Assembly (NCBI GenBank): GCA_016490735.1
Contig: JAEMWC010000006.1
Location: 1,230,001 to 1,294,000 of the forward strand
Length of the DNA: 64,000 nucleotides
Source: Pachyseris speciosa
Taxonomy: Eukaryota > Cnidaria > Anthozoa > Scleractinia > Pachyseridae
Direction of reading: 5' to 3'
Shown: piece after piece, positions 1 through 10,600 of the stretch
How the letters are laid out: each line of letters starts with the position of its first letter
Position numbering within the stretch: position 1 is the stretch's first letter
Program-made: the position numbers and the translations under genes
The notes under the pieces: generated by a model
The model's database searches: none
What the model was told of the DNA's origin: nothing
The model's input: the letters and a program-made list of their open reading frames with translations, nothing else

Positions 1-808
1 ATTATACTTAGCCATATCATTGTATCAGCCTAACTGTCTGACTCAGTGAACTGCATAGTTGAGAATGATTTGTCAATAGGTGGTTATCGAGGGTCTTTCG
101 GCACAAAGATAATTATTTACATCCACTATGTGAGGAACTGAAAACATAGTTCCATAATTAACTGAAAGCATTCTCTCATGTTTTAAAAATTGTCAAGGAA
201 AAGGGTGGTAACAGGTAGAACCCATTCCAAAATTGGTGTGGTCTCATGGGAGAAATCAAGTCCTTTCCTGGTGTACCATAGGCTTAGCAGTCACAGCAAC
301 TACAACTGTATCATGCAAAAATGGAATTTAATAATTGTTATATTATGGAAACACTTGAGCGTTTATAAAGACAAGAGTGCATACAAGACACTAAACATCT
401 TCCATCAACTTGTAAACAACTTTATCTGAAACTTTGCAACCTAATAGTTGCAGCACAGTCAGCATGATGTAGATGTTTCCAGCAAAGTTTTGCAAAAGCC
501 CACTCTAAAACATGTTTTTACAACTTAAATTAACTTTTTAACTGAGCTCAGCACCACTGTGGTAAAAGAGTTCATGGAAAGCTTCTGCAAAATTATCATG
601 TATGTAGCATCTTGCATGTACAGTACAACACAATTAGCAATTATCACAACTGCAAGGCAATCTGCATATTTTTATGCACACCTTGGGAAGAAAAGTATAT
701 TGGCCAACAGATACCAGTCAAAAATATGAAAACCAAAACATTGCAATAGATCATAGTGGAACTGTACACTTTCTCTTAAGGCCTTTTTGTGGTCTCTCGA
801 AATTGCAA
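1..808. other. No gene recognised
   Basis: AT-rich sequence with only short open frames and no recognisable protein motif, splice-site pair or repeat unit. It may be intron or intergenic DNA upstream of the Kunitz exon. A first exon for that gene could lie left of the window. Confidence 0.5.
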
Positions 809-1429
809 GGTTCGATTTCGTGAGCAAAATATTAAACTGCCGAACTACGTGCTTCTCACGCGATCGGCAAACTTGTCTGGCCCGTGCAACAGAAATTTCA
901 TCGCCCATAAACCAGAGAAAAAAGCTCAAACTAAACAACAATGATCCGAACCAGAGAAAGAGACCGAGTTACATGCTGTTCTTCGCGTGAAGTTTACGAT
1001 GCCTGCGGTCGGTCTTCATCTTGATTTTTCTAGTTCCTTACAAGTGATTGTTGTTTGAGTTCAATTTTAATTTGTGGATTTCTGGGTTTTGTGGATCCCC
1101 TGCCACCAAAATGTTCCTCGTAGGACAAATCTGTCGAACGAACGAGACAAGTGGAACCACTAAAAATATGGTCGACAGCAGATTGACCGCTTACTTGTTG
1201 GTGTAAGGAGTCATGAAAGGAGTGCGATATATAAGCTGATCGCCGATTGGGCAGAAAAAAATTCCTTGCCAGAAAATTTCAGCCCAATCACAAAGCTGGA
1301 TTTCAATAGCTTCTGGAACGAGTCCGATAAAGAAATGTTCCCAGGGGCTCTCCCGACTGTCTTTTAAACTTAAGCTCGTCCCGAATCTTTGTCCCGTCCC
1401 GACTATCTGCCCCTGGGTCTCCGAGGATG
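809..1429 (+). repeat. Dispersed repeat X, copy 1
   Basis: A roughly 620-bp segment that recurs twice more in this window: on the minus strand at 30660 to about 31060, and on the plus strand at 31173-33072 where a retroelement interrupts it. Landmarks are the start GGTTCGATTTCGTG, an internal GCGATATATAAGCTGATCGC, and the end CTGGGTCTCCGAGGATG. No long reading frame is present, so it is probably a non-autonomous mobile element. It ends about 130 bp before the Kunitz exon. Confidence 0.75.
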
Positions 1430-1560
1430 CAATTTCTCATAACTTGTGTTTTTTTGTGTTATTTTATTATTTTATTTTGGTGTATTGGACATTAAACATC
1501 TAAAGTTTGAATACCCTGCGGGTGAAGTTAATTTAAACTGCTTTGTGATCGCATTCCTAG

Positions 1561-1743
1561 CCTTCTGTAATTTATCGAGTGAGACTGGCCCTTGCCGTGC
1601 TGCCTTTCCCAGATGGTATTTCAACAGTAGTACTAATAAGTGTGAAGAGTTTATTTATGGAGGATGTGGTGGAAATGAGAACAACTTTGAAACAGAACAA
1701 AACTGTAGCAAAACCTGCAAGCTATCTGCTACATCCCAGTCAG
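1561..1743 (+). CDS. Kunitz (BPTI-type) protease-inhibitor exon, phase 1-1
   Basis: The exon encodes one complete Kunitz domain. All six cysteines have the family spacing C-x8-C-x15-C-x7-C-x12-C-x3-C, and the core YGGCGGNENNF is present. The residue after the second cysteine is Arg (GPCRA), the P1 position, which in known Kunitz domains favours trypsin-like serine proteases. The upstream boundary is a TCCTAG acceptor and the downstream boundary is CAG|GTTGGT. The exon is 183 nt and starts and ends in phase 1, as is usual for shuffled extracellular modules. The open frame reaches back to 1446 without an ATG, so I treat that part as intron. The signal-peptide exon is not visible. Phase matches the next exon at 2535. 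Activity against any protease is inferred from family only; similar domains occur in housekeeping matrix proteins as well as in secretions. Confidence 0.85.
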
Positions 1744-2534
1744 GTTGGTAATCAAGTTTCAAATTCCTTAGCGCGCAAGAGTGACTACCAATAGCTAGTG
1801 TACACTTAACAGTCAGAATCAAGAGCATCAATGAAATATGCTACTGTAATTTGGTAAAAGTACATGACTGTATGCATGCCCTTGCTGAAGCAATAGGGAA
1901 GAAAATTCTTGCAGCTTCTTTTGTTGTTTTCAATTACTGTAAGTAAAAACTAACTAGAAAAACCAATGTTTCTGTGTCATCAATGGTGTCATGTTGGCAC
2001 CAAAATGTTGGTTTTTCTTGTTACTTTTTAATACATGTACTTGTTAACTTTTGTTGATATCCTGTTAATATTTTCTGGAACAACAAAGGTGCACTGTAAA
2101 GCTGAATGGCTGAGTAGCATCTACCAGAAAATAGCTCAAGTTCTTAGCGAGGCTTGTGTGTTCAGGGAGTGTAAGACAGTCCTAATGGCATAGCTTATAC
2201 GTAGGTGTCCCTTTTGAAAGCCTCAAAAGTTGCCACTGAGGGGATAATTTTATACAGTACTGTAGGCAGGCAAAATTAATAATTATTTTGCCTGCCTACA
2301 ATTACACTGTATTGTTCCTCTGTTTGACAGTGGTTGGGATAAAGCTACAGTGTCATGAACTGATCTACAAGTACTGTAGGTAGTTACTGGGATACATTAA
2401 TTACATCATCAGAAAAATCAACTACAGTACGACTAGACAATTACAACTTTGTAATCCTACAGAACATGTACTAGTTAAAACTTTCCTGGTTTTCATAGAT
2501 GATTTTCATTTCTTTCTTTCTTTCTTGTTTTTAG

Positions 2535-2810
2535 AGGATCACTCTGTGGATAAGACAATTCAAACTTATGCAGAGTTTGTTAATGATGGAGTTAAGCCTG
2601 AGGAACCTGTTCCATTTTTCTCCAACAATGAGATGTTCAGGAAAAGTATAGACCCTCGGAATCCTTCTTCCAAAAGGAAACTTTTAGAACTAAATCGGGA
2701 TGTGGCTCCCATAGGCCTGTCTACCCATGACTTAGATCACTTCTTTACTGCTGGACGTTCTAATTCACGGTTGCGCCGCAGGAGAGAAATATCAGGGATC
2801 AGAGGAACAG
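2535..2810 (+). CDS. Unrecognised 92-codon exon, phase 1-1, downstream of the Kunitz exon
   Basis: The acceptor is a long pyrimidine run ending TTTTTAG and the donor is ACAG|GTAAAC. The 276-nt exon starts and ends in phase 1, so it joins the Kunitz exon in frame and leaves a phase-1 end. The peptide begins EDHSVDKTIQTYAEF, is polar and charged, and carries basic clusters (SSKRK near the middle, LRRRRE near the end) that could be proprotein-type cleavage or nuclear-type basic patches. It has no cysteines and no domain I recognise. The next exon with a matching phase that I can see is the repeat exon at 22597. If that join is right, both exons would form the N-terminal lumenal part of TGN-like gene 1, across a 19.8-kb intron filled with transposons. 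Otherwise they belong to a separate gene whose remaining exons I could not find. Confidence 0.55.
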
Positions 2811-3359
2811 GTAAACTTTTTTTTAACTTATAAGCCCCAGCTTATCAACATGCATAATCTTCTCAGGGTTAGCACTCTTCAGTATGTACAACTTATGACT
2901 ATGTTTTCCTCTGGTACCAGAGATGTTGAACTCCTGGAATCCTTTCCCTAGTCTTCTTAAGATTTGGAATCCCCTATACTTAGTTACATATTTTGTTGTT
3001 GTTGATAGCATTGTCATTAATTGCATGAAGTCATTGTCGCTGCCAACTTGTTATTATCATCATGAAAACCTTACTATAAATGAAAAAGATATAATTACTT
3101 ACATTGTAATAATTATTATCCTCTCCCAGTCGGGGATAATGATACAAATACCATACAGAAACAAATATTTCAATTATAACATAACATAACAGGTTAAGAA
3201 TCCCAACTGCCAGGAGGCAGACCAGTTGGCTATTTACAGCTGTGGCCGGGGAGTTGAAATTGGGGCTACCTTGAAACAACACCAGCTACAGTGTAGTGGT
3301 CAGAGGCGGGCCTCCAGATTACAAGTCCAGCACCCTAATCATTCGCCCACACTGTCCCC

Positions 3360-3700
3360 TCCTCCTCCTCCTCCTCCTCCTCCTCATCATCATCATCATC
3401 CATGTCAAGGGATGCATGAAACCTTCTGAGAGGATTCCATGACCAACAGTTCCTCTGGGGTCATGTGATCATCCCATCATGTGTGATGGGACAGATCACA
3501 ACAATGGGAATCATGCTCCCAACTCATTTCGATAAATGTGTGAGTTCTTTTACTGTACGTCCCTATCAATAATATTATTATTTTACGTGTGGAAATGGAG
3601 ACAAGATGAACGGCTTAACTCGGTTGCCAAGTGACATGATTATCTGAACTGAAGCTGTTGTTGAGCACACAATCAGCATGATCTTACCATTCATTATTAT
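3360..3700 (+). repeat. CTC/CAT microsatellite and dispersed repeat also found near 40352-40600
   Basis: A (CTC)n then (CAT)n tract at about 3358-3402 is followed by sequence shared with 40352-40600, for example TTTACTGTACGTCCC and TTGAGCACACA. A further shared piece lies at 2060-2120 and 40220-40290 (TGGAACAACAAA, AAAGCTGAATGG). It looks like a diverged interspersed repeat. No coding content was recognised. Confidence 0.5.
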
Positions 3701-3764
3701 ACGATTTTTTTTAATCAACGCAGTTGATAATGTAAATTGGCCACCGTAAAGGGATTTTAAAAAG

Positions 3765-3812
3765 CTGACGTTTGGAGGGTTCGCCTTTTGTCAGAGCGAA
3801 TCAAGGAATTGT
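3765..3812 (-). other. Possible PLE terminal motif, hammerhead-like, degenerate
   Basis: On the minus strand the order CTGACA, a short stem-loop, then CCAAACGTCAGC resembles the hammerhead-type core (CTGANGA, stem II, GAAAC, GTC) described in ends of Penelope-like elements. Two core positions differ, so it is probably inactive. It lies about 280 bp upstream of the PLE reading frame at 4089. Confidence 0.3.
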
Positions 3813-4088
3813 CAGTTGTGTTTGGTTTAAATACAGAAGATTTTTTTCGTGAAAAATCGGAATACACGTAAAGTAATTAAATGAAAAGCATTCGCTCATA
3901 CCGTGGGGATTAACTCTCTTTCTACCGCTCACCAAAATATCGGTCATAGATGACCGATGCTTTGAATAGCCCGAAACTTCCCCAAATTCTGGACTATGGT
4001 TGTAATGAACCATTGTTATTGCCAAATGATCACTTTTTGAGACTTCATCATCCCGGAAACTGAACAAAACTTCCAATTTTCATTTAAT

Positions 4089-5357
4089 ATGACTGTTTGT
4101 TCCGGTGAAAAACCCTACGACGTCCTCGGACAACACCAAAATTCACGTAATTTTGTCTTGAAGTTTTTAAGACAAAAATTCCTCTTCAAGCTAAAAGTCT
4201 ACATTGGCAGCAAACTTCGACTCAACTTCTTGCAATCTGTTCCTCATTTTCCTGCTCACTTCTTTAGCGCGACGTGGTTAACGCTATTTGATTTGCACGG
4301 GACAGCTATGGGCTCACCAGTTTCCGTTGTTGTAGCAGAGATCGTCATGCAAAACATCGAGGAACAAGCCCTTGCGACTTACGAACGAACGCTACCGCTC
4401 TGGCTACGTTACGTCGACGACACTTTCACAGCTGTACACAAAGACGAAATCGACGATTTTCACGAACACCTCAACAGACAGAACGCCCACATACAGTTTA
4501 CCAAGGAGATCGAGGAAAATGGTAAGATACCTTTTCTAGACTGCCTTGTTAGTCGTGACAACAACAAACTACAGACGACAGTTTACAGAAAACCCACACA
4601 CACTGACAGACTACTTGACGAATCATCTTACAACCCTACTTCACACAAAGCAACGACAATACGGACCTTAACGAGACGAGCGCAACTAGTTTGCGACTCG
4701 AGCGACAGTTTAGCAGACGAACGCAAATACTTAGACAACGTTTTCAGTAAGAACAACTACAACCGCGACTTTGTTAGACGCAACACTTACAGGACAGAAC
4801 CAAACGCTACGAGCGCTAACCCGACACCAGTCACTACAGCGACTATACCATACATCAAAGGAACTTCTGAGACCATTGCACGGATACTCCAACCTTACGA
4901 TATCCGTGTCGCTCACAGACCCATCACAACTTTACGACAATTATTGACGAACGTTAAGGACAAAGACGAACCAAAGGACAGACAGGGAGCAGTTTACAAG
5001 ATCGAATGCTGCGACTGTCAGGCCACTTATATCGGTGAGACTGGCAGAAATTTGAACGTAAGACTGACTGAACACAAACGAGCGACGAGAAATGGTGACA
5101 TCAACAATAACATTGCTGAGCACCATTTACTGACAAACCACACAATCGACTGGGACTCTGCTAAATGCATTACCTACTGTACTAACTACCACCAACGGAT
5201 CGCACTGGAAAGTTGGTTTACTAACTTAGAACAGACACCACTGAACCGTTGTCAACAGCTTCCCGCACCTTACAAACGACTTGTTGACGATATCAACAAC
5301 AGACAAACAATAGACACACCGACTAATTTGACTAACAATACACCTACGAACATTTGA
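4089..5357 (+). CDS. Penelope-like retroelement protein, 5'-truncated: reverse transcriptase plus GIY-YIG endonuclease
   Basis: The open frame is 422 codons. Recognisable similarity starts around residue 70. The RT palm contains HGTAMGSPVSVVVAE and the catalytic box RYVDDTF near residues 117-123, followed by the PLE-type FLDCLVSR and YRKPTHTDR segments. The C-terminus has a GIY-YIG nuclease signature: YKIECCDC, then YIGETGRNLNVRLTEHK. Full PLE proteins are roughly twice this length, so the RT fingers and everything upstream are missing. The first 60 or so residues look unrelated, probably flanking DNA read in frame. PLEs copy RNA into DNA, with the GIY-YIG domain nicking the target. This copy cannot encode a complete protein, but the remaining frame has no stops, which suggests a fairly young truncated insertion. 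It ends near the motif at 5522-5565. Confidence 0.88.
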   Translation: MTVCSGEKPYDVLGQHQNSRNFVLKFLRQKFLFKLKVYIGSKLRLNFLQSVPHFPAHFFSATWLTLFDLHGTAMGSPVSVVVAEIVMQNIEEQALATYERTLPLWLRYVDDTFTAVHKDEIDDFHEHLNRQNAHIQFTKEIEENGKIPFLDCLVSRDNNKLQTTVYRKPTHTDRLLDESSYNPTSHKATTIRTLTRRAQLVCDSSDSLADERKYLDNVFSKNNYNRDFVRRNTYRTEPNATSANPTPVTTATIPYIKGTSETIARILQPYDIRVAHRPITTLRQLLTNVKDKDEPKDRQGAVYKIECCDCQATYIGETGRNLNVRLTEHKRATRNGDINNNIAEHHLLTNHTIDWDSAKCITYCTNYHQRIALESWFTNLEQTPLNRCQQLPAPYKRLVDDINNRQTIDTPTNLTNNTPTNI

Positions 5358-5521
5358 CCAACAAAAGACGGATCGAAACGCACCAACCACGGTTTACAGT
5401 CTTCACAGCCAATAACATCACGGCTTAACTGACAGACAACCAATAACATCACGACTTCGTTGACCAATCACATCAACGACCAGAGTACTTATACCATCTC
5501 CTGACGTTACCCCAATCACTT

Positions 5522-5565
5522 GACTCTGATGATGACTTCCGCTCAGGTTGTCGAAACGTCAGTCA
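5522..5565 (+). ncRNA. Hammerhead-ribozyme-like motif at the 3' end of the PLE
   Basis: CTCTGATGATGAC, a loop, then GTCGAAACGTCAGTC gives the order CTGATGA, stem II, GAAAC, GTC expected of a hammerhead core. GAC and GTC can pair as stem II, with one extra T next to CTGATGA. Hammerhead motifs are known from PLE ends. Activity is not established from sequence, and the closing pair of stem II is imperfect. Confidence 0.4.
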
Positions 5566-5609
5566 ATGTCACCACAAACAGTCCTTCTCAGGACTACACT
5601 AACCCGGAC

Positions 5610-6330
5610 GATCGTGCTTCACTTAGTTATGATATGACTCCTGGGTTCAAACCATTTACGATTTTATTTGATTTCAGTTGCTCTCACGGTCTGTTATTTT
5701 CACGTTTGTGACCCAAAGGAATTCTTGCCTAACAGGAGCATGGAACTCTGCCAATTTCCAATTCACACATTTTTTATAAGTGTCGAGCCACCCGGTCCTG
5801 CTGGCAAAACATTGCACCGATTGCATTATTTACAAGTCAAAACTCGCCAAAATTGCCATGCCAGGTCCCGGAATCCACTCACAAAACGACTAAAGACACA
5901 ACTTCACTCTATGGATTGCCATCACTCGCTCGAATACTTTGAGCGGCTCACTTCGTGTGAAATTGCTTCTCACCTCTGTTTTCTTTCAAAGGATTGTCTC
6001 TACCCATCAACCCAGCTTTATGGTGCCAGGCAGGTGGCTTCTGAGGTGGAAAATGGCTCGAAAAAGCACACTTATAAATCAAATAAGCAATGAATTGTAG
6101 CTGCAGTGTTCGTTTAGAAATAAACGACAGCTAGCGTAACAAGCGTGACAACAAAGATAGAGTCTTCGGTGTTGTGGACCAGCGAAATCGCCGTGGTACG
6201 AACCCCTTATGTGGAGTAACCAGGTCGATTTGACCTCCTACCCTCCGAAACTTGCCAAAAAAAGCGACCAAATCGACCGGTAGAGAAAGAGTTAAGGGTG
6301 CCAATTTCGAAAAATGAATTTTTGCTCTAG
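5610..6330. other. No gene recognised
   Basis: The open frame at 5668-6093 has no recognisable motif and sits between two PLE remnants. Short inverted and duplicated fragments occur around 6200-6300. No exon could be supported. Confidence 0.4.
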
Positions 6331-7167
6331 AGTTTTGCGACTTTCCGTGGTACGTCACTGGCTTTTTTGTAGATATCAATTTAGTTTCTATCAGTGGCAA
6401 CGGCTTATGTACCAGTGTGTACTACAAACCCACAGATTCTCAGTTATTTGTTGGTTTCATCTTCACATCCATTTCATGTAAAAAAATTCCAATAAATTAA
6501 TTGAGAGAAAAGCGTTCGTTGATACCGTGATTAAGGGTGCCGATTTGAAAGATGAAGTTTTGCTCTAGATTTCCGTGGTATGTCACTGGCTTTTCTAGAC
6601 ATCAAAAGTTTCTATCAGTGGCAACAGCTTATGTACCAGTGTGCACACAAACCCACAGATTCTTACAGCTGTTTGTTTTATTCATCTTCACATCTATCTC
6701 GTGTCAAAAATTCCATTCCCCATTCTCAATTTGTTAGACTTCGACGTCTATGTAGTGATGACTCTGATTTCGTCCGAAAGGGTGCCAGTTCTTCGAAAAA
6801 TGTGGCCATCCCCACGCCTAGCGAATAAGTCAACAGTCAGAACAAACAAACGTCACAACATACGTACATAAACTTTATTAATGTGTCTTAAAATGTCTCG
6901 CCGACTGGGTTAAAAACCCCTCTACTAATTGGGGACACAAAAGGAAAAGAATGACAGAATTCCTTTCACCCTCACATTTCACCCTCATAAAAACCAACAT
7001 TCTTAATAACTTTAAAATACTGCAAAATGATCCCGAAACTGCTAGAATCTTCCACTGATTTCATTCAAACTTGACAGAAATGTAGTCAACTTTCTAGGTA
7101 GAAGCTCATTCAAAACAAATGAGCAACCTGTCACCTTTAATGATGCAAAACTTGTCCATTCATTTAA
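6331..7167 (+). pseudogene. Decayed Penelope-like element, left part, split by the 10.4-kb transposon
   Basis: Translated pieces match the order of a PLE polyprotein. They are KPTDSYSCLFYSSSH, then IPHSQFVRLRRLCSDDSDF at about 6715-6775, then NILNNFKILQNDPETARIF at about 7000-7055, then SSFKTNEQPVTF at about 7110-7140. The frame is broken by several shifts and stops. The segment at 6331-6490 is repeated in diverged form at 6566-6715. The remnant stops at TTAA 7164-7167, and its continuation is found 10.4 kb away at 17609. The matches are from memory of the family and were not searched. Confidence 0.7.
7164..7167. repeat. TTAA target-site copy, left
   Basis: TTAA immediately outside the left inverted repeat, matched by TTAA at 17605-17608. 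Deleting the element with one TTAA rejoins the PLE remnant. Confidence 0.85.
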
Positions 7168-7193
7168 GTAACGCTCCGGCTACGAGCGATAGC
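7168..7193 (+). repeat. Left terminal inverted repeat (26 bp)
   Basis: Starts GTAACGCTCCGGCTAC and ends GAGCGATAGC. It is identical to the reverse complement of 17579-17604. Similarity to the other end stops right after this block. Confidence 0.9.
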
Positions 7194-7570
7194 ACGCACC
7201 GGCAATGGAATTCGAAACATTTCCTGAGCAAACAAGTTTTAATTGGCTTATTTAATTAAAATACGGCATTCTGATTGGTCTAAAAGCCTTTTCCCTTGAT
7301 TTTGCGACGATTTTATCCGATTCCAGCCCGAATAGCTACGAAGGTAGAAAGAATTGGTCACGAGCAATTGTTATGCAAATTCGTGAACAAATCGTATGTG
7401 AGCGTCCCGAGTTACCGTCAAAGGAAAGTTCTGACTCGAAAAGAGCTCATATTACACACGTTGTAGCCATCTTCGAAGTGACGATCTGACGCGAATTCTT
7501 TATTTTTATAGACCTAAAACGGACTCCAAACGATTTCATATTTGTAAATAGTGCTTTTAATTGTAAATAG

Positions 7571-7580
7571 TATATATATA
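7571..7580 (+). promoter_or_regulatory. TATA-like promoter element of the transposon's large gene
   Basis: TATATATATA lies 33 bp upstream of the chosen start codon at 7613 and about 375 bp inside the left end. A TATA box this close would imply a very short 5' UTR, so the true transcription start may lie elsewhere. Confidence 0.35.
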
Positions 7581-7612
7581 TTGTGAATATCGGTCTCCAG
7601 AAGAGCGCTTTG

Positions 7613-10600
7613 ATGCCGTTTGAGGCTTCGTGTTGTTGTCCGCGTCACTCGACGTGGAAGCATGGCAAAGTCGATTCCTCACAGTTACGATACTGCAGTC
7701 GTGAGGAGGCTATAATCTTGAATCTTGCTCAAAAAGACGCGAAAAACAAAGGCAGAAAGAGGAAGATTTGCATCTATTGCCGATCGAGACTGGAAGTCGA
7801 AGTCAAGTGTAGTAAGCTTGAGGTAAGCTTGCATATTGTAAAGCTTGTTTATTTCTCACCTTTTTCAATCATATATAAATACTGAGCGATTACGTATTGT
7901 CAAGAATGTAATTGGAGGAAGATTATTTCATGTCTCTATATTTGCTTGAAGGTATACGCGTTAACGGTAACTCGTACTGCCTCATTTTCAGAGTATTAGT
8001 TAAGCTTACATGTGTATCAGCATCTGGTATAGCTTGAAATGTACATGTCTATTGCATGGCTCAACAGTGTGATTTCAAAGACCTGATCCAAACTTGTAGC
8101 CAAAGTAAAATGTATTATTTTTATATTTTATTTTGTACATGTATTTCATTGGTGGATTTTCACCTTCAAAAAATGTTAGGAACTTTATTGATAAAGATCA
8201 TATTTGACAGACACTTTTGTAAGATCTTCTCTGTGGATACGGTAAAGTGGAAAAGGCATGACAAGCCCTCGAAAGCAACAGGACATTTGTAACTTGTTGC
8301 AGGACTTGTTACAAGATTGTGTTGCAGGAACATGTTCAAGTCTCTCGAGCCAACACACGAGGGGGCCTTTTGAAGAGAGAGTCTGATTTAGTTTTTGATC
8401 AGTTTATGTTTCTACTTTCAATTGGTAATAAGGACTAGTCCCAAGAACAGTACATCCAAGGGGACTTGCTCATTGCTGCCCTTGCATGTAACAAGGTGCT
8501 TTGTAATTTCATATCACATTTAAATCTCGACCACCTGCCCATGATATGGAATCTCGCTTTCTCAGTGAAATCACTATATTTGAGACCTAATGTTCATGTA
8601 CATTGTAAGCAACCAGCTTTCTTACATGTAGGTGACCACCTTTCCTGGCATTTTAGGTGGTCATGTATCAGAAGTTTGACTGGATTTCATATGTATACAT
8701 AAACACATGTACACTGTATTGAAACTCCCGTATGTAAAGCTATTCTGCCTCAGGGTATATATTTTGTATAATTATTAAATATAGCAAATGTCTTGTGTTA
8801 GGCAAGATAATTTCATTTTGCTTCATTCACCTTTCATGTTGCACGTTCATTCAGTAGTGAGATTATGTAACAGTAATTTCAATTTTTTTTAAGGATGCTT
8901 GCCGTGGACGGGATAGTGACAATAGTGTATGTCCAGAAGCTGATATTTCCCTTCCTGATTATGAACCTGTTGTGGATGACGTGCATGTTCCTGCATGCCC
9001 AAGACTTGTGGCATGTGACAAAGGTAGTCAGAGGCCAGTAGTTCCAGACATCGCCTACAAAAACCAGTGTGAACGCGGAAAGAGAGAATTGAGAGCTGAG
9101 ATAATTGGCACAGTGAAAGAAGCAGCGTTGAAATGTGTACATTTTGTACAGGCTGACTTGCCAGAATTTGTTACAGATGTGACGAGTAGCAAAAAATGGC
9201 ATACTACGTTTGGTCTTGGCAGTTCAAGCTCAGAATCAGAAGGCACTTCAAACAACCCTATCCTTCAATCTCTTGTGAAACAGTACAAAGAGTCAGTAAA
9301 TAAAGAAAGGTCAAGAAGTATCATGAAGAAATCAGCCTCCCAAAAAGCAAAGGTTTTCATTGGAAACAGTCTTAAAGATAGTAGAATAACTTTGTCAGGT
9401 GACAAGACTCCGGAAGAGTTTAAGAACAGAGTTGTGGCAGCTGGTTCAATTGGAAGGATCACTTGTTATGCTGATGAAAGAAGGAGGTTGTTGTCAATTG
9501 TGGCTATGGATTATCCTTACAGATTTCTCCAAGAACAATTTGGTTGTTCCCCCAACACCATAACTGCTGCGAAAGTCCACTGTATCTTGTTTGGTCGTGG
9601 TGGCACTCCTCCTGCAACCTTCAAGTTTTCTCGACAATGTGTTAACCCAGCAATTCTTGAAGAACTGTCTGAGTTCTTCATGAGGGATAATGTTTCTAGG
9701 CCTTCATCATGTAGAAGCATCATGGTCAACAACGAAGAAACTCCAGTTAGATACTGGAAGGACAGTATCAAGAACCTGGTTGACCAGTATCTACTGGAGT
9801 TCCCTGGTGGTGTTAAAAGGACATACATCTACAGCCATCTCCCAGCCAACTTCCGTACTAACACCATGTTAGCAGGTCTTTGTAATCTTTGCGATGACTA
9901 TGGACACTCAAACTATGAGAAACTGTTATGTTTACTGAATGATGTTGAACAAGCTACTGCCATTTCTATGAAAGAAACAAAGGCCAAAGTTTTGAAAAGC
10001 CAGCAGTATATGAAAACGCAGTTCAGCAAACATGCCAAGAGGCACTCTCCATGCCTTGAGCTGTGCATGTCACATGCCTTTGGATCTTGCTCGGAGCCTC
10101 ATCCAAGTTGTTGTCCAGATGTTGTCAGCTTGCTTGAAGTTGAAAAGTATGTCAAAGAGGCATCACCAAGAATTGCTAATGGATCACAACGAGACCAAAT
10201 AATGGAAGATCTGGCGGATGTCATGAACACTCATACTCAGTATGCGAGCCATCTCCTGAGAACCAAGCACCAGGGAGATTACTACAAATTCATCCTAGCC
10301 AATCTCCAGCCAGGTGATGCAGTGGTAATCGTAGATTACAAAATGAAGTTAGAACTTGGTGTTCGTCTGCGTGAAATCCAAAGGGACTGGTACGGCAAGC
10401 GGGGCATATCATTGCATGGTTTCCTTGTTGTAGCCCAGGTTGAGGAGAACAAGAGGATCAGCGAAGTAATTGATTTGTGGAGTGAGGACACTAAACAAGA
10501 TGCATGGTTTAGTCAAAGTGCCATGGATGTTGGATTTCGATGGATGGAACAAGCTCTCCCTGGCTTCAATGTCTATTTGTTTTCAGGTAAGTTTGTGCCA

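Noticed and set aside
5668..6093. 141-aa plus-strand frame
   Set aside because: No motif, no splice support, and it sits between retroelement remnants.
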